Under the pieces are notes generated by a model. That model worked only from the letters and a program-made list of their open reading frames with translations. It searched no databases and had not been told where the DNA came from. From Mediterraneibacter glycyrrhizinilyticus (lineage in GTDB: Bacteria > Bacillota > Clostridia > Lachnospirales > Lachnospiraceae), in assembly GCF_015560805.1 (NCBI RefSeq), contig NZ_JADMSO010000002.1:124001-188000 (forward strand): a DNA stretch of 64,000 bases. The letters run 5' to 3'. The position numbers and the translations under genes are program-made. How positions within the stretch are numbered: position 1 is the first letter of the stretch; every line of letters starts with the position of its first letter. Shown here in pieces: positions 26,654 through 37,631 of this stretch.

Positions 26654-27940
26654 ATGAGTTTACAGGTAGAAAATTTGGAGCATAATATGGCGAAGCTCAC
26701 GATCGAAGTTGCAGCAGAAGACGTAGAGAAAGCTCTGCAGGCAGCATACTTAAAAGAGCGCAAAAGAATCAGCCTGCCGGGATTCCGTAAAGGAAAAGTT
26801 CCGCGTCAGATGATCGAGAAGATGTATGGACCGGAGATTTTCTATGAAGATGCGGCAAACAGCATGATCTCAGAAGCTTACGGAAAAGCATATGAGGAGT
26901 GTGGTCTTGAGATCGTTTCTCAGCCGGACATCGATGTTGTTCAGCTGGAAAAAGGAAAAGCATTCATCTTTACAGCGGAAGTAGCGGTAAAACCGGAAGT
27001 GACACTTGGCGAATATAAAGGTCTGAAAGTGGACAAAGTTTCTACAAGAGTGACACAGAAAGAAGTAGACGAGGAGATCGAGAAAGAGCGTGAGCGCAAC
27101 GCGAGAACGATCGAAGTGACAGACCGTGCCGTTCAGGACAAAGATGTGGTAACACTGGACTTTGAGGGATTTGTAGACGGAGAAGCTTTTGAGGGCGGAA
27201 AAGGAACAGATTATCCGCTGACGATCGGTTCCGGTTCTTTTATCCCGGGATTTGAAGAGCAGCTGATCGGAGCTCAGATCGACAAAGAGACAGAAGTAAA
27301 CGTTACATTCCCGGAAGATTATCAGGCAGAAGAACTGGCCGGAAAAGCGGCAGTATTCAAATGTACCGTACATGCGATCAAAGCAAAAGAACTTCCGGAA
27401 TTAGACGACGAATTCGCATCTGAAGTTTCCGAATGCGAAACAATGGATGATTACAGAGCAGAAGTAAAGACAAAAATCAAAGAGCGTAAAGAGCGCGAGG
27501 GCAAACAGAAAAAAGAAGACCAGGCAGTAGAGCAGGCAGTTGCAAACGCTGAAATGGATCTTCCGAAGCCGATGATCGATCTGCAGACAAAGCAGATGGC
27601 AGATGATTTCGCACGCCGCATCGCACAGCAGGGACTGACTGTGGAGCAGTACTTCCAGTTTACAGGACTCTCCGAAGAGAAGATGATGGAAGAGATGGAG
27701 CCGCAGGCAGAGAAGAGAATCCGCACAAGACTGGTTCTCGAAGCGATCGTGAAAGCGGAGAATATCGAAGTGACAGACGAACGTCTGGACGAAGAACTGC
27801 AGAAGATGGCAGACGCTTACCAGATGGAAGTTGAAAAACTGAAAGAATTCATGGGCGAAAATGAAAAAGCACAGATGAAAGAAGATATTGCAGTTCAGGA
27901 TGCAGTGACATTGATCACGGAAGCTGCAGTAGAAGCATAA
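26654..27940 (+). CDS. tig: Trigger factor (ribosome-associated chaperone and prolyl isomerase)
   Basis: Binds at the ribosome exit tunnel and helps nascent chains fold. The 428-residue protein has the ribosome-binding domain with the signature GFRKGKVPRQMIEKMYG (~35-52), a FKBP-type PPIase domain (~150-240; DKDVVTLDFEGFVDGEAFEGG split over two segments, GSFIPGFEEQLIG), and a long helical C-terminal chaperone domain. The reading frame is open to 26597, but AAGGAGG immediately precedes the ATG at 26654. Followed by clpP, clpX and lon, the usual proteostasis cluster. Confidence 0.97.
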   Translation: MSLQVENLEHNMAKLTIEVAAEDVEKALQAAYLKERKRISLPGFRKGKVPRQMIEKMYGPEIFYEDAANSMISEAYGKAYEECGLEIVSQPDIDVVQLEKGKAFIFTAEVAVKPEVTLGEYKGLKVDKVSTRVTQKEVDEEIEKERERNARTIEVTDRAVQDKDVVTLDFEGFVDGEAFEGGKGTDYPLTIGSGSFIPGFEEQLIGAQIDKETEVNVTFPEDYQAEELAGKAAVFKCTVHAIKAKELPELDDEFASEVSECETMDDYRAEVKTKIKERKEREGKQKKEDQAVEQAVANAEMDLPKPMIDLQTKQMADDFARRIAQQGLTVEQYFQFTGLSEEKMMEEMEPQAEKRIRTRLVLEAIVKAENIEVTDERLDEELQKMADAYQMEVEKLKEFMGENEKAQMKEDIAVQDAVTLITEAAVEA

Positions 27941-27983
27941 AAACGGCAGAGATTTCATTTAAAAAGTTTAGGAGGGAAACCGG

Positions 27984-28565
27984 ATGAGTTTAGTACCTTA
28001 CGTCATTGAACAGACAAGCCGCGGGGAACGTTCCTACGACATTTATTCCAGATTACTGAAAGACCGTATTATTTTTCTTGGGGAAGAAGTGACAGATGTA
28101 TCTGCAAATATCATTGTTGCACAGCTTCTGTTTTTGGAGGCGGATGATCCGAATAAGGACATTCAGCTTTACATCAACAGCCCGGGCGGTTCCGTAACTG
28201 CCGGAATGGCAATTTATGATACGATGCAGTACATCAAATGTGATGTGTCGACCGTATGCATCGGCATGGCAGCGAGCATGGGATCGTTTTTGCTGTCAGG
28301 AGGTGCAAAGGGCAAACGTTTTGCTTTGCCGAATGCGGAGATCATGATCCATCAGCCGTCCGGAGGAGCACAGGGACAGGCGACAGAGATCCAGATCGCT
28401 GCGGAACATATTTTGAAAATCAGGAAGAAATTAAATGAAATTCTTGCTGCAAATACAGGACAGCCGTTGGAAGTGATCCAGAGAGATACGGAGCGCGATA
28501 ACTTTATGTCCGCGCAGCAGGCAAAAGAATATGGTTTGATTGACGAAGTGATCGCCAGCCACTAA
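27984..28565 (+). CDS. clpP: ATP-dependent Clp protease proteolytic subunit
   Basis: Serine protease that forms a tetradecameric barrel and degrades substrates unfolded by ClpX or ClpC. The 193-residue protein has the catalytic Ser in [14 protein letters not shown] (~97), His in [12 protein letters not shown] (~122) and Asp in ERDNFMS (~171), and the N-terminal [24 protein letters not shown] precedes the ATG. It lies 43 nt after tig and 67 nt before clpX, with a hairpin in the second gap. Confidence 0.98.
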   Translation: MSLVPYVIEQTSRGERSYDIYSRLLKDRIIFLGEEVTDVSANIIVAQLLFLEADDPNKDIQLYINSPGGSVTAGMAIYDTMQYIKCDVSTVCIGMAASMGSFLLSGGAKGKRFALPNAEIMIHQPSGGAQGQATEIQIAAEHILKIRKKLNEILAANTGQPLEVIQRDTERDNFMSAQQAKEYGLIDEVIASH

Positions 28566-28572
28566 TGAATGA

Positions 28573-28592
28573 GGGAGACAGTGATGTCTCCC
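28573..28592 (+). terminator. Hairpin between clpP and clpX, possible partial terminator
   Basis: GGGAGACA/TGTCTCCC forms a perfect 8-bp stem with a GTGA tetraloop right after the clpP stop codon. The following sequence (TTATCACAGG) has few T residues, so read-through or RNA-end protection is more likely than full termination. Confidence 0.45.
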
Positions 28593-28632
28593 TTATCACA
28601 GGCAGGAATGAATAGTTGAAAGGGAAACGAGT

Positions 28633-29904
28633 ATGGCAGGGAAACTGACGGATGATACAGTAAGATGTTCTTTCTGTAATAAACCACAGTCTCAGGTACG
28701 CAAACTGATTGCAGGACCGAACGGGGCGTATATCTGTGACGAATGTGTAGATGTCTGCGCAGAGATCATCGAGGAAGAATTTGAATACGAAGAGCGGAAC
28801 CGGTTTGAAGATATCAATCTTCTGACCCCGGAAGAGATCAAAGCATTTCTGGACGATTATGTGATCGGTCAGGACGAGGCAAAAAAAGTTCTTTCCGTTG
28901 CAGTATATAATCATTATAAGCGGATCATGGCGGGAGAGGATCTCGGTGTGGAACTCCAGAAGAGTAATATTTTGATGCTCGGACCTACCGGCTGCGGAAA
29001 GACGCTGCTGGCACAGACGCTGGCAAAGATTTTAAATGTTCCGTTTGCGATCGCGGATGCGACGGCATTGACGGAAGCTGGATATGTCGGCGAGGATGTA
29101 GAGAATATTCTGTTGAAAGTGATCCAGGCGGCAGACGGTGATATTGAACGCGCGGAGCACGGCATCATTTATATTGACGAGATCGATAAGATCACGAGAA
29201 AATCCGAGAATCCGTCGATCACAAGAGACGTTTCCGGTGAGGGCGTGCAGCAGGCACTTTTGAAGATCATCGAGGGAACGGTTGCTTCGGTACCGCCGCA
29301 GGGCGGAAGAAAACATCCGCATCAGGAACTGATCCAGATCGACACGACCAATATCCTGTTTATCTGCGGAGGCGCATTTGAGGGACTGGATAAGATCATA
29401 GAGACACGTCTGGACCGTAAATCCATCGGATTTAATGCGGAGATCGCATCCAAACATGAATATGACGTGGACGTGCTGCTCCATGAAGCACTGCCGCAGG
29501 ATCTTGTGAAGTTCGGACTGATCCCGGAACTTGTCGGACGTCTTCCGGTCACGGTATCGCTGAATATGCTGGATCAGGAAGCGCTTGTGCGGATCCTGAC
29601 AGAGCCGAAGAGTGCGATTGTAAAACAGTACCAGAAATTGCTGGAACTGGACGGCGTACGCCTTGTTTTTGACCGGGACGCTCTGACTGCGATCGCGGAG
29701 ACTTCTCTCAAACGGAAGACCGGAGCGCGCGGACTTCGTGCGATCATGGAGGATATCATGATGGAGACGATGTTCTGCGTACCGTCGGATGATACGATCA
29801 AAGAATGCCGGATCACGAAAGACGTCGTGAACGGAACCGGAAAACCGCTGTATGAGCGGGATGGGGAAGAACGCAAATCTTTTTTGACAACAGAAAGTGC
29901 GTAA
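28633..29904 (+). CDS. clpX: ATP-dependent Clp protease ATP-binding subunit ClpX
   Basis: AAA+ unfoldase that recognises tagged substrates and feeds them to ClpP. The 423-residue protein begins with the zinc-binding domain (CSFCNKP ... CDECVDVC, ~13-40). It then has Walker A GPTGCGKT (~116), the GYVGEDVE pore loop, DEIDKI (Walker B), the IGF-type ClpP-binding loop region and the arginine/sensor-2 region [11 protein letters not shown]. The length is normal. AAAGGGAAACGAG precedes the ATG. A strong terminator follows. Confidence 0.98.
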   Translation: MAGKLTDDTVRCSFCNKPQSQVRKLIAGPNGAYICDECVDVCAEIIEEEFEYEERNRFEDINLLTPEEIKAFLDDYVIGQDEAKKVLSVAVYNHYKRIMAGEDLGVELQKSNILMLGPTGCGKTLLAQTLAKILNVPFAIADATALTEAGYVGEDVENILLKVIQAADGDIERAEHGIIYIDEIDKITRKSENPSITRDVSGEGVQQALLKIIEGTVASVPPQGGRKHPHQELIQIDTTNILFICGGAFEGLDKIIETRLDRKSIGFNAEIASKHEYDVDVLLHEALPQDLVKFGLIPELVGRLPVTVSLNMLDQEALVRILTEPKSAIVKQYQKLLELDGVRLVFDRDALTAIAETSLKRKTGARGLRAIMEDIMMETMFCVPSDDTIKECRITKDVVNGTGKPLYERDGEERKSFLTTESA

Positions 29905-29918
29905 GAGAATGTGAATGG

Positions 29919-29950
29919 GCGGATGCCGGCGAACCGGTATCCGCTTTTTG
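29919..29950 (+). terminator. Intrinsic terminator after clpX
   Basis: GCGGAT-g-CCGG pairs with CCGG-t-ATCCGC (29919-29929 with 29934-29944), with a CGAA loop and a following TTTTTG. Confidence 0.85.
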
Positions 29951-29963
29951 TAGTATGCGACGA

Positions 29964-30035
29964 GCCAAAGTCCGGGCTTGCCCGAGACCTTGGCGACTGC
30001 TTACAAACCCGGAATGTGCCTTTTGGCACTTCCGG
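29964..30035. repeat. Two adjacent hairpins between clpX and lon
   Basis: Hairpin 1 (29964-29994) pairs GCCAA..GTCCGGGC with GCCCGAGAC.TTGGC. Its GAGCCAA left edge and TTGGCGA right edge are shared with the hairpin at 2846-2903. Hairpin 2 (30009-30035) pairs CCGGAA-t-GTGCC with GGCAC-TTCCGG around TTTT. Neither has a T-run. The lon gene starts 55 nt later. Confidence 0.6.
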
Positions 30036-30089
30036 TGATTTCGATATATATATCTACTTATGATTTTACAGACAAGGAGAAAGACAGGT

Positions 30090-32435
30090 ATGGAAAATGA
30101 AATCTTGCATCTTCCTATGGTGGCGCTTCGAGGGATGACTGTGATGCCGGGGAAAACCGTTCATTTTGACATCAGTCGTGAACGTTCGATCCAGGCGGTA
30201 CAGGAAGCGATGACAGGAAATCAGAGGATTTTTCTGACGGCGCAGAAAAAGATCGAGACGGACGAACCGAAAATGGAAGATGTATATGAGGTCGGAACGA
30301 TCGCAGTGATCCAGCAGATCGCCAAGCTTCCGCGTCAGATCATGCGTGTGATGGTGACCGGGGAGACGCGGGGGATCTTAAAACAGATCGAAGAGGAAGA
30401 TCCGTATCTTCTGGCGGAAGCGGAAGTCGTCGATGAGAGTGGTTTTGAGATTCCGGATGAAATGAATGCGGAGGCGATGGCACGCGGACTGAAAGATATA
30501 TTTGTGGAATATGCCGCCAAAAACGGAAAGCTGCCCAAAGAACTGATCGCGCAGATTCTGGAGATCCGGGGACTGAAAAAACTTGTGGATGAGATCGCGG
30601 CGAACCTACCATTGTATTATACAGATCAGCAGGAACTTCTGGATCAACTGGATTTTTGGGAGCGATATGAATTGCTCGCATTGAAACTTGTCAATGAGAC
30701 AGAGATCATGGATATCAAAGATGAGATCCGTTTGAAAGTCAAAGAGCGGGTAGACCAGCATCAAAGAGAATATATTCTGCGGGAACAGATGAAAGTGATC
30801 CGGGAAGAACTCGGAGAGGAGGCGTCCGGAAATGACGCCGATGAATTTCGGGAGCGTCTGAAGAATCTGGACGCACCGGAAGAAGTAAAAGAAAAGATCA
30901 AAAAGGAGATCTCGCGTTTTTCGGGATCTCTGAACAGTCCGGCAGAAAACGGCGTGATCCGTACTTATATCGAGACGATGCTGGAGATGCCGTGGAATCA
31001 AAGAGCGGAAAACTGTGAGGATATGGAATATGCAAAAGAAATCCTGGAACAGGAGCACTATGGACTGGAAGAAGTCAAGGAACGTGTTCTGGAATTTCTG
31101 GCAGTCCGCGCGTTGACGCATAAGGGGGAAAGTCCGGTGCTTTGTCTGGCGGGACCTCCGGGAACCGGAAAAACCTCGATCGCCCGTTCATTGGCGAAAG
31201 CGCTCTGGAAACCGTATGTAAGGATCTCTCTGGGCGGAATCCGGGATGAGGCGGAGATCCGCGGACACCGGAAAACTTATGTGGGGGCGATGCCTGGACG
31301 GATTGCCAATGCGATCCGAAAAGCCGGAGTAAAAAATCCTCTGATCCTTTTGGATGAAATCGATAAAGTCAGTACAGACTATAAAGGAGATACATTTTCC
31401 GCACTTCTGGAAGTGTTGGATCAGGAGCAGAACCGGGGATTTCGGGATCATTATCTGGAAGTACCGCTGGATCTGTCGGAAGTGGTATTTCTGACAACGG
31501 CAAATACGACCGAGACAATCCCGCGTCCGCTCCTTGACAGGATGGAAGTGATCGAGGTGAGCAGCTATACCGAGAATGAAAAGCTGCATATCGCGACGGA
31601 GCATCTGATTCCGAAGCAACTCGGAAAACACGGACTTTCTGCGGAGGAACTGACGATGGAGGAAGCAGCGGTCTGGAAGATCGCGAAAAATTATACGAAA
31701 GAAGCCGGGGTCAGACAATTAGAGCGGAAAATCGGAGAAATCTGCAGAAAAACCGCAAAAGAAATACTGACAACGGAGCGGAAAAAGGTTACAATAACAA
31801 AAGAAAACCTGTCGGAATATCTCGGGCGGGAAAAATATACTTATGAAATGGCGAATTCATCTGATGAGATCGGGATCGTGCGTGGTCTGGCATGGACAAG
31901 CGTGGGCGGAGATACGCTTCAGATCGAAGTCAATGTGATGCCCGGAAAAGGGGAGCTTCTCTTGACAGGGCAGCTTGGCGATGTGATGAAAGAATCTGCG
32001 CAGACCGGAATCAGCTATATCCGTTCTGTGGGAAAAAGCTGGCAGATCGCAGACGACTTTTTTGAGAAACATGATCTGCATGTACATATTCCGGAGGGCG
32101 CGGTGCCGAAGGACGGTCCGTCTGCGGGGATCACGATGGCGACGGCAATCTTGTCGGCGGTAATAAAGAAAAAGATCCGGGCGGATCTGGCGATGACCGG
32201 AGAGATCACACTGCGGGGAAAAGTGCTTCCGATCGGCGGGCTGAAAGAGAAACTGCTTGCGGCGAAGAATGCCGGAATACATACGGTTCTGATCCCGGAG
32301 CACAATCAGGCGGACGTGGAAGAGTTTTCATCCGAGATCACCGGCGGACTTTCCATTCTCCCGGTAAAAAATATGGATGAGGTGCTTCGTGAAGCATTTG
32401 CGGAACCTGTTTCCGGAAGAGCTCCGGAACAATAG
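30090..32435 (+). CDS. lon: ATP-dependent Lon protease
   Basis: Homohexameric AAA+ serine protease that degrades damaged and regulatory proteins in the cytoplasm. The 781-residue protein has an N-terminal substrate domain starting [14 protein letters not shown], Walker [10 protein letters not shown] (~356), Walker [10 protein letters not shown], and the peptidase domain with the Ser-Lys dyad: Ser in [11 protein letters not shown] (~676) and Lys in [15 protein letters not shown] (~719). ACAAGGAGAAAGAC precedes the ATG at 30090, which is preferred to in-frame sequence upstream. engB follows 29 nt later, a common pairing. Confidence 0.98.
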   Translation: MENEILHLPMVALRGMTVMPGKTVHFDISRERSIQAVQEAMTGNQRIFLTAQKKIETDEPKMEDVYEVGTIAVIQQIAKLPRQIMRVMVTGETRGILKQIEEEDPYLLAEAEVVDESGFEIPDEMNAEAMARGLKDIFVEYAAKNGKLPKELIAQILEIRGLKKLVDEIAANLPLYYTDQQELLDQLDFWERYELLALKLVNETEIMDIKDEIRLKVKERVDQHQREYILREQMKVIREELGEEASGNDADEFRERLKNLDAPEEVKEKIKKEISRFSGSLNSPAENGVIRTYIETMLEMPWNQRAENCEDMEYAKEILEQEHYGLEEVKERVLEFLAVRALTHKGESPVLCLAGPPGTGKTSIARSLAKALWKPYVRISLGGIRDEAEIRGHRKTYVGAMPGRIANAIRKAGVKNPLILLDEIDKVSTDYKGDTFSALLEVLDQEQNRGFRDHYLEVPLDLSEVVFLTTANTTETIPRPLLDRMEVIEVSSYTENEKLHIATEHLIPKQLGKHGLSAEELTMEEAAVWKIAKNYTKEAGVRQLERKIGEICRKTAKEILTTERKKVTITKENLSEYLGREKYTYEMANSSDEIGIVRGLAWTSVGGDTLQIEVNVMPGKGELLLTGQLGDVMKESAQTGISYIRSVGKSWQIADDFFEKHDLHVHIPEGAVPKDGPSAGITMATAILSAVIKKKIRADLAMTGEITLRGKVLPIGGLKEKLLAAKNAGIHTVLIPEHNQADVEEFSSEITGGLSILPVKNMDEVLREAFAEPVSGRAPEQ

Positions 32436-32464
32436 AAAATGGGATACGGTACAGGAGGAAAAGT

Positions 32465-33079
32465 ATGGTAATCAGAAATATCAATTTGGAGACAGTGTGT
32501 GGGATCACAAGCCGTCTCCCGGAAAATGAAAAACCGGAGATCGCGTTTGCGGGCAAATCCAACGTCGGCAAATCGTCTCTGATCAATGCGTTGATGAACC
32601 GAAAATCGTATGCCCGTATTTCGGCGACTCCGGGAAAAACACAGACGATCAATTTTTACAATATCAATGAAGAACTGTATCTTGTCGATCTGCCGGGATA
32701 TGGATATGCAAAAGTATCGGAAAAAGAAAAACGGCAGTGGGGAGAACTGATCGAGCGGTATCTGCATGGTTCCGCACAGTTGAAAGCGGTGTTTTTGCTG
32801 ATCGACATCCGGCATGAACCGTCGGCAAACGATAAGATGATGTACGAGTGGATCGTCGATCAGGGATTTCATCCGATCATTGTGGCGACAAAGCTGGATA
32901 AACTGAAACGAAGTCAGGTGCAGAAGCATGTGAAGATGGTAAAAGAGGGACTGAACCTTGTTCCGGGAACAAGGATCATCCCGTTTTCATCGGTGTCCAA
33001 ACAGGGACGGGATGAACTATGGGAATTGGTGGAGACGGAATTCCTCGGAAAAGAGTCGGACGGGAAAGCAAATAAATAA
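32465..33079 (+). CDS. engB: Ribosome biogenesis GTPase EngB/YsxC
   Basis: Essential GTPase needed for assembly of the 50S ribosomal subunit. The 204-residue protein shows all G motifs: EIAFAGKSNVGKSSLINAL (G1), TPGKTQTINFY (G2), DLPGYGYAKVS (G3), ATKLDKLKR (G4) and the SxK-like IPFSSVSKQG (G5). AGGAGG precedes the ATG. It follows lon in the same direction and is followed 17 nt later by the AI-2E-family permease. Confidence 0.96.
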   Translation: MVIRNINLETVCGITSRLPENEKPEIAFAGKSNVGKSSLINALMNRKSYARISATPGKTQTINFYNINEELYLVDLPGYGYAKVSEKEKRQWGELIERYLHGSAQLKAVFLLIDIRHEPSANDKMMYEWIVDQGFHPIIVATKLDKLKRSQVQKHVKMVKEGLNLVPGTRIIPFSSVSKQGRDELWELVETEFLGKESDGKANK

Positions 33080-33096
33080 TCGAGGTGAAGTGCAGT

Positions 33097-34227
33097 ATGG
33101 AGAACAAACGCCCATATTGGCAGGTGGCAGTGAGTCTGGTATTCAGCATTCTGGCAACCGGGATTTTTATCTATCTTGGGATCAAAGGGATATTCTTCTT
33201 GATGCCGTTTGTGATCGGCTGGGGAATTGCGGCGATCGCGGCGCCCCTTGTCAACTGGCTGGAAAAGAAATTTAATATCGTCAAAAAGCTGGGATCGGCA
33301 TTGATCGTTATTCTCGTGATCGGTCTGATCGTTGTCGGGATTTATTTTGCCGTAAGCCGGATCATACTGGAAGTGGGAGATCTGATCAAAAATATTCCCG
33401 AACTGTACGCGCAGTTGGAGAGCGGACTGCGCCAGATCGGAAGCGCGATGTCGGGCATTTTTGAAAAACTTCCGGTTGTGATTCAGGACGGGTGGAATAC
33501 CGTTGTGGCGAATCTGGATCAATATATGGGAGATCTTGTTTCACGCATCAGTGAGCCGACGGTGATGGCGGCGGGGAATTTTGCCAAAAGTCTTCCATCT
33601 TATCTGATTTCGGTCATTGTGGCGATCTTGTCCGCGTATTTCTTTACGATCCAGCGGGAGGACGTGCTGAAATGGATGAAGCAGATCGCGCCGCCGTCGG
33701 TGGAGAAACGGATGACGCTGGTGATGGACAATCTGCGCTATGCGGTGGGCGGATATTTCAAGGCACAGTTTAAGATCATGGGGGTTGTCTTTCTGATCCT
33801 GCTTGTTGGATTTGCCGTGCTCGGCGTCCGGTATTTTGTACTGATTGCATTTCTGATCTCGTTTCTGGATTTTCTTCCGTTCTTCGGAACGGGAACGGCG
33901 ATGATCCCATGGGGAATCTATAAGTTTCTGATGGGAGATTATAAAATGGCGATCCTGCTGATCGCGATCTATGCGGTGACACAGCTTGTGCGTCAGCTTC
34001 TGCAGCCGAAACTGGTGGCGGACAGTGTGGGCATGAATCCGCTTGTCACATTGTTGCTTTTGTATATCGGATACCGGATCGGCGGCGTGCTCGGAATGAT
34101 CCTGGCGGTGCCGGTAGGAATGGTTTTGATCAATATGCTGCAGGCAGGCGCGTTCGATTATATTTTGGATGATGTCAGGATCCTTGTGGATGGGATCCTG
34201 GAACTTCGGAATCCGCCGAAAGAATAA
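33097..34227 (+). CDS. AI-2E family transporter (YdiK/TqsA-like)
   Basis: A 376-residue polytopic inner-membrane protein of the AI-2 exporter superfamily, whose substrates are mostly unknown. About seven to eight hydrophobic segments are visible: two near the N-terminus, one at ~75-95, a soluble amphipathic region (~100-150) and a cluster from ~155 to 360. Family-typical strings include FLDFLPFFGTGTAMIPWGIY, and QPKLVADSVGMNPLVTLLLLYIGYRIGGVLG (here only its ends QPKLVADS and GGVLGM are meant). GAGGTGA lies 8 nt before the ATG at 33097; a GTG at 33085 is too close to that site. Ends at a terminator. Confidence 0.88.
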   Translation: MENKRPYWQVAVSLVFSILATGIFIYLGIKGIFFLMPFVIGWGIAAIAAPLVNWLEKKFNIVKKLGSALIVILVIGLIVVGIYFAVSRIILEVGDLIKNIPELYAQLESGLRQIGSAMSGIFEKLPVVIQDGWNTVVANLDQYMGDLVSRISEPTVMAAGNFAKSLPSYLISVIVAILSAYFFTIQREDVLKWMKQIAPPSVEKRMTLVMDNLRYAVGGYFKAQFKIMGVVFLILLVGFAVLGVRYFVLIAFLISFLDFLPFFGTGTAMIPWGIYKFLMGDYKMAILLIAIYAVTQLVRQLLQPKLVADSVGMNPLVTLLLLYIGYRIGGVLGMILAVPVGMVLINMLQAGAFDYILDDVRILVDGILELRNPPKE

Positions 34228-34254
34228 AAACAGTATACAAGACAGGGAGCTATA

Positions 34255-34298
34255 AAGGGGAATATTCCCAAAGGGATAATATTTCCCCTTTTTTTTCT
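34255..34298 (+). terminator. Intrinsic terminator after the AI-2E gene
   Basis: AAGGGGAATATT pairs with AATATTTCCCCTT around a short loop, followed by TTTTTTTT. It separates the lon-engB-permease unit from leuC. Confidence 0.9.
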
Positions 34299-34358
34299 TG
34301 CTTTAGTATGGTAAAATGTCTGTCATAATGAGACTTGGAAAAGGAGGAGGGTGTCGTA

Positions 34359-35636
34359 ATGGGAATGACAATGACACAGAAAATACTGGCGGCACATGCA
34401 GGATTGGATTCTGTGAAAGCAGGACAATTGATCATGGCAAAACTGGACGTTGTAATGGCGAACGATATTACCGGTCCGATGGCGTTGCCGATTTTCAGCC
34501 AGATGGCAGATCAGGTATATGATAAGGACAAGGTCGTACTTGTTCCGGATCATTTTACACCGAATAAAGATATCAAATCAGCGGAGAACTCAAAGGCAAT
34601 TCGGGAGTTTGCGAAAGCGCAGGGACTGACCTGGTATTTTGAACAGGGAAAATCCGGTGTGGAGCATGCGATCCTCCCGGAGGCAGGCGTTGTGGCAGCG
34701 GGAGAATGTATCATCGGCGCAGACTCCCATACATGTACATACGGGGCGCTGGGAGCATTTTCCACCGGAGTCGGCACGACGGACATTGCGACCGGTATGG
34801 CGACCGGAGAACTTTGGTTCAAAGTTCCGAGCGCAGTCAAGTTTGTGCTGACCGGAAAGCCTGGACCGTATGTGAGCGGAAAAGACATCATTATCCATAT
34901 CATCGGCAAGATCGGTGTAGATGGCGCGCTTTACAAGTCTATGGAGTTTACCGGGGACGGCATCGCCAATCTGTCGATGGACGACCGGTTTACGATGGCA
35001 AATATGGCGATCGAAGCAGGCGCAAAGAACGGGATCTTCCCGGTGGACGACGCGGCAAAAGCATATTTGAACGAACATACGAAGAAATCATATCAGATTT
35101 ATGAGGCAGATCCGGATGCGGAATATGACGAGGTGATCGAGATCGATCTGTCAGAAGTGCGTCCGACCGTCGCATTCCCGCATCTTCCGGGCAATGCAAA
35201 GACGATCGATGAGATCGAGGCGATGGATCCGATCCGGATCGACCAGGTTGTGATCGGTTCCTGTACAAACGGACGGATGGAAGATATGAGAAAGGCAGCG
35301 GCGATCTTAAAAGGACATACGGTGCATCCGGACGTTCGGGTGATGGTAGTTCCGGCAACGCAGAAGATTTATAAGCAGTGTATCGCAGAGGGACTTCTTG
35401 ACATTTTCGTAGACGCTGGCTGTGCGGTGAACACACCGAGCTGCGGACCGTGCATGGGCGGACACATGGGGGTCATGGCAGCCGGGGAGAAATGCGTATC
35501 CACGACGAACCGGAACTTTGTCGGACGTATGGGACATGTAGATTCCCTGATCTATCTGGCATCCCCGGAAGTAGCGGCAGCGAGCGCGATCGAGGGATGC
35601 ATTGCAAATCCAGAGAAAGTAGGTGACCGGTCATGA
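34359..35636 (+). CDS. leuC: 3-isopropylmalate dehydratase large subunit
   Basis: Iron-sulfur dehydratase that isomerises 2- to 3-isopropylmalate in leucine synthesis, working with LeuD. The 425-residue protein has the aconitase-family cluster cysteines in [13 protein letters not shown] (~302) and [10 protein letters not shown] (~362, 365), the active-site His region DHFTPNKD and [24 protein letters not shown] lies 9 nt before the ATG at 34359. leuD overlaps its stop by 4 nt. The compact homoaconitase/IPMI group can differ in substrate, and leuA/leuB are not in the window, so specificity is by family similarity. Confidence 0.9.
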   Translation: MGMTMTQKILAAHAGLDSVKAGQLIMAKLDVVMANDITGPMALPIFSQMADQVYDKDKVVLVPDHFTPNKDIKSAENSKAIREFAKAQGLTWYFEQGKSGVEHAILPEAGVVAAGECIIGADSHTCTYGALGAFSTGVGTTDIATGMATGELWFKVPSAVKFVLTGKPGPYVSGKDIIIHIIGKIGVDGALYKSMEFTGDGIANLSMDDRFTMANMAIEAGAKNGIFPVDDAAKAYLNEHTKKSYQIYEADPDAEYDEVIEIDLSEVRPTVAFPHLPGNAKTIDEIEAMDPIRIDQVVIGSCTNGRMEDMRKAAAILKGHTVHPDVRVMVVPATQKIYKQCIAEGLLDIFVDAGCAVNTPSCGPCMGGHMGVMAAGEKCVSTTNRNFVGRMGHVDSLIYLASPEVAAASAIEGCIANPEKVGDRS

Positions 35637-36124
35637 AAGCACAGGGACGTGTATTTAAATATGGAGACAACGTGGATACGGACGTGATCATCCCGGCGCG
35701 GTATCTGAATTCATTTGACGCGCAGGAACTGGCGAGCCATGCGATGGTGGATATCGATCCGGAGTTTGTGAATAAAGTAAAACCGGGAGATCTGATCGTG
35801 GCAAATAAGAATTTCGGCTGTGGTTCTTCCAGAGAACATGCGCCGCTTTGCCTGAAAACAGTCGGCGTGAGCTGCATCATTGCGGAGACATTTGCAAGGA
35901 TCTTTTACCGGAATGCGATCAACATCGGGCTTCCGATCATTGAATGTCCGGAAGCGGCAAGAGGAATCGAAGACGGAGATGAAGTTGAAGTTGATTTTGA
36001 CTCCGGAAAGATTTATAATCGGACGAAAGGGACTGAATTTCAGGGACAGTCGTTCCCGGAATTCATGCAGAAACTGATCGCGGCAGGCGGTCTTGTGAAT
36101 TATACCAACAGCAAGAAAAAGTAA
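35633..36124 (+). CDS. leuD: 3-isopropylmalate dehydratase small subunit
   Basis: Partner of LeuC that carries the mobile swivel domain. The 163-residue protein has [31 protein letters not shown] (the substrate-recognising loop), and [22 protein letters not shown]. The ATG overlaps the leuC stop codon (ATGA), so translation is coupled. thrC follows 14 nt later. Length and motifs match the short bacterial/archaeal type that pairs with 420-residue large subunits. Confidence 0.92.
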   Translation: MKAQGRVFKYGDNVDTDVIIPARYLNSFDAQELASHAMVDIDPEFVNKVKPGDLIVANKNFGCGSSREHAPLCLKTVGVSCIIAETFARIFYRNAINIGLPIIECPEAARGIEDGDEVEVDFDSGKIYNRTKGTEFQGQSFPEFMQKLIAAGGLVNYTNSKKK

Positions 36125-36138
36125 AAGAGGGAAGAATC

Positions 36139-37629
36139 ATGAATTTATTATACAAGAGCACAAGAAATGCAGAGCATACGGCGACCGCTTCCGAAGCGAT
36201 CCTGAAAGGTCTGGCGGAGGACGGCGGATTGTTTGTGCCGGTGCAGATCCCGAAACTGGATGTGACGATGGAAGAACTGAAGACGATGTCTTATCAGGAA
36301 ACAGCTTACGCAGTGATGAAACAGTTTCTGACAGATTTTACGGAAGAGGAATTGAAAGGCTGTATTGCGCGTGCTTATGATTCCAAGTTTGATACCGAGG
36401 TGATCGCGCCGCTTGTAAAAGTGGGAGATACTTATCATTTGGAGCTGTTCCACGGAGCGACGATCGCGTTCAAAGATATGGCGCTGTCGATCCTGCCGCA
36501 TCTTCTGACTACCGCGGCAAAGAAAAATCAGGTAAAAAATGAGATCGTGATCCTGACGGCGACTTCCGGAGATACCGGAAAAGCGGCGCTTGCAGGATTT
36601 GCGGATGTTCCGGGAACGAAGATCATCGTATTTTATCCGAAGAACGGAGTCAGCCGTGTGCAGGAGCTGCAGATGGTAACGCAAAAAGGAGAGAATACAT
36701 CGGTCGTTGCGATCCACGGCAATTTTGACAATGCACAGAGCGGTGTGAAAGCGCTGTTTGAAGATAAGGAACTGGAGAAAGAGCTTGTGGAAGCAGGATA
36801 CCAGTTTTCTTCTGCGAATTCGATCAATATCGGACGTCTTGTCCCGCAGATCGTTTACTATGTGTATGCTTATGCCAAGTTGTTGGAAAATGAAGAGATC
36901 GCAGATGGAGAAGAACTGAATGTGACGGTTCCGACCGGAAACTTCGGCAATATTCTTGCCGCATACTATGCAAAACAGATGGGAGTTCCGATCGGAAAAC
37001 TGATCTGTGCTTCCAATGAGAACAAAGTATTGTTTGACTTCTTCCAGACCGGAACTTATGACAGAAACAGGAAATTTGTGCTGACTTCTTCCCCGTCGAT
37101 GGATATTCTGATCTCCAGTAATCTGGAACGGCTGATCTATACGATTTCCGGGCAGGACGCAGAGAAAGACAGCGAACTGATGGAACAGTTGAAAGAGAAC
37201 GGCAAATACGAGATCACGGCGGAGATGAAAGAAAAGCTGAAAGATTTTGCGGGCGGATACGCAACGGAAGCGGAGACGAAAGCCGCGATCCACAATGTGT
37301 ATAAAGAGACCGGATATGTGATGGATACCCATACGGCGGTTGCATCCCATGTGAGCAGAGCATACCGTAAGGAAAGCGGAGACAGCAGAAAAATGCTTGT
37401 GGCATCCACTGCGAGTCCGTATAAGTTTGTCAGAAGCGTGATGTCCGCGATCGATGACGCTTATGCGCAGATGGATGAATTTGCATTGATCGATGAACTG
37501 GAAAAGGCGTCCAATATGGAAGTCCCGTGTGCGATCAAAGAGATTTTGCATGCGGAGATCCGGCATACGCGGGAATGTGATGCTGATAAGATGAAAGACA
37601 CGGTAAAAGACATATTGGAGATTAGATAA
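36139..37629 (+). CDS. thrC: Threonine synthase
   Basis: PLP enzyme that makes threonine from phosphohomoserine. The 496-residue protein belongs to the long form with an N-terminal domain (LYKSTRN ... AILKGLAEDGGLFVP). The PLP lysine is in HGATIAFKDMALS (~112), with the phosphate-binding TSGDTGKAALAGF and the VPTGNFGNILAAYYAKQMG region. It lies in the leuC-leuD unit, 14 nt after leuD. The kinase that would supply its substrate is most likely the iPGM-family protein at 22156. Confidence 0.96.
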   Translation: MNLLYKSTRNAEHTATASEAILKGLAEDGGLFVPVQIPKLDVTMEELKTMSYQETAYAVMKQFLTDFTEEELKGCIARAYDSKFDTEVIAPLVKVGDTYHLELFHGATIAFKDMALSILPHLLTTAAKKNQVKNEIVILTATSGDTGKAALAGFADVPGTKIIVFYPKNGVSRVQELQMVTQKGENTSVVAIHGNFDNAQSGVKALFEDKELEKELVEAGYQFSSANSINIGRLVPQIVYYVYAYAKLLENEEIADGEELNVTVPTGNFGNILAAYYAKQMGVPIGKLICASNENKVLFDFFQTGTYDRNRKFVLTSSPSMDILISSNLERLIYTISGQDAEKDSELMEQLKENGKYEITAEMKEKLKDFAGGYATEAETKAAIHNVYKETGYVMDTHTAVASHVSRAYRKESGDSRKMLVASTASPYKFVRSVMSAIDDAYAQMDEFALIDELEKASNMEVPCAIKEILHAEIRHTRECDADKMKDTVKDILEIR

Positions 37630-37631
37630 TC

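Noticed and set aside
36148-37566. 472-codon minus-strand frame over thrC
   Set aside because: Antisense shadow; thrC has all expected motifs and the reverse product is His/Arg/Phe-rich with no recognisable domain.
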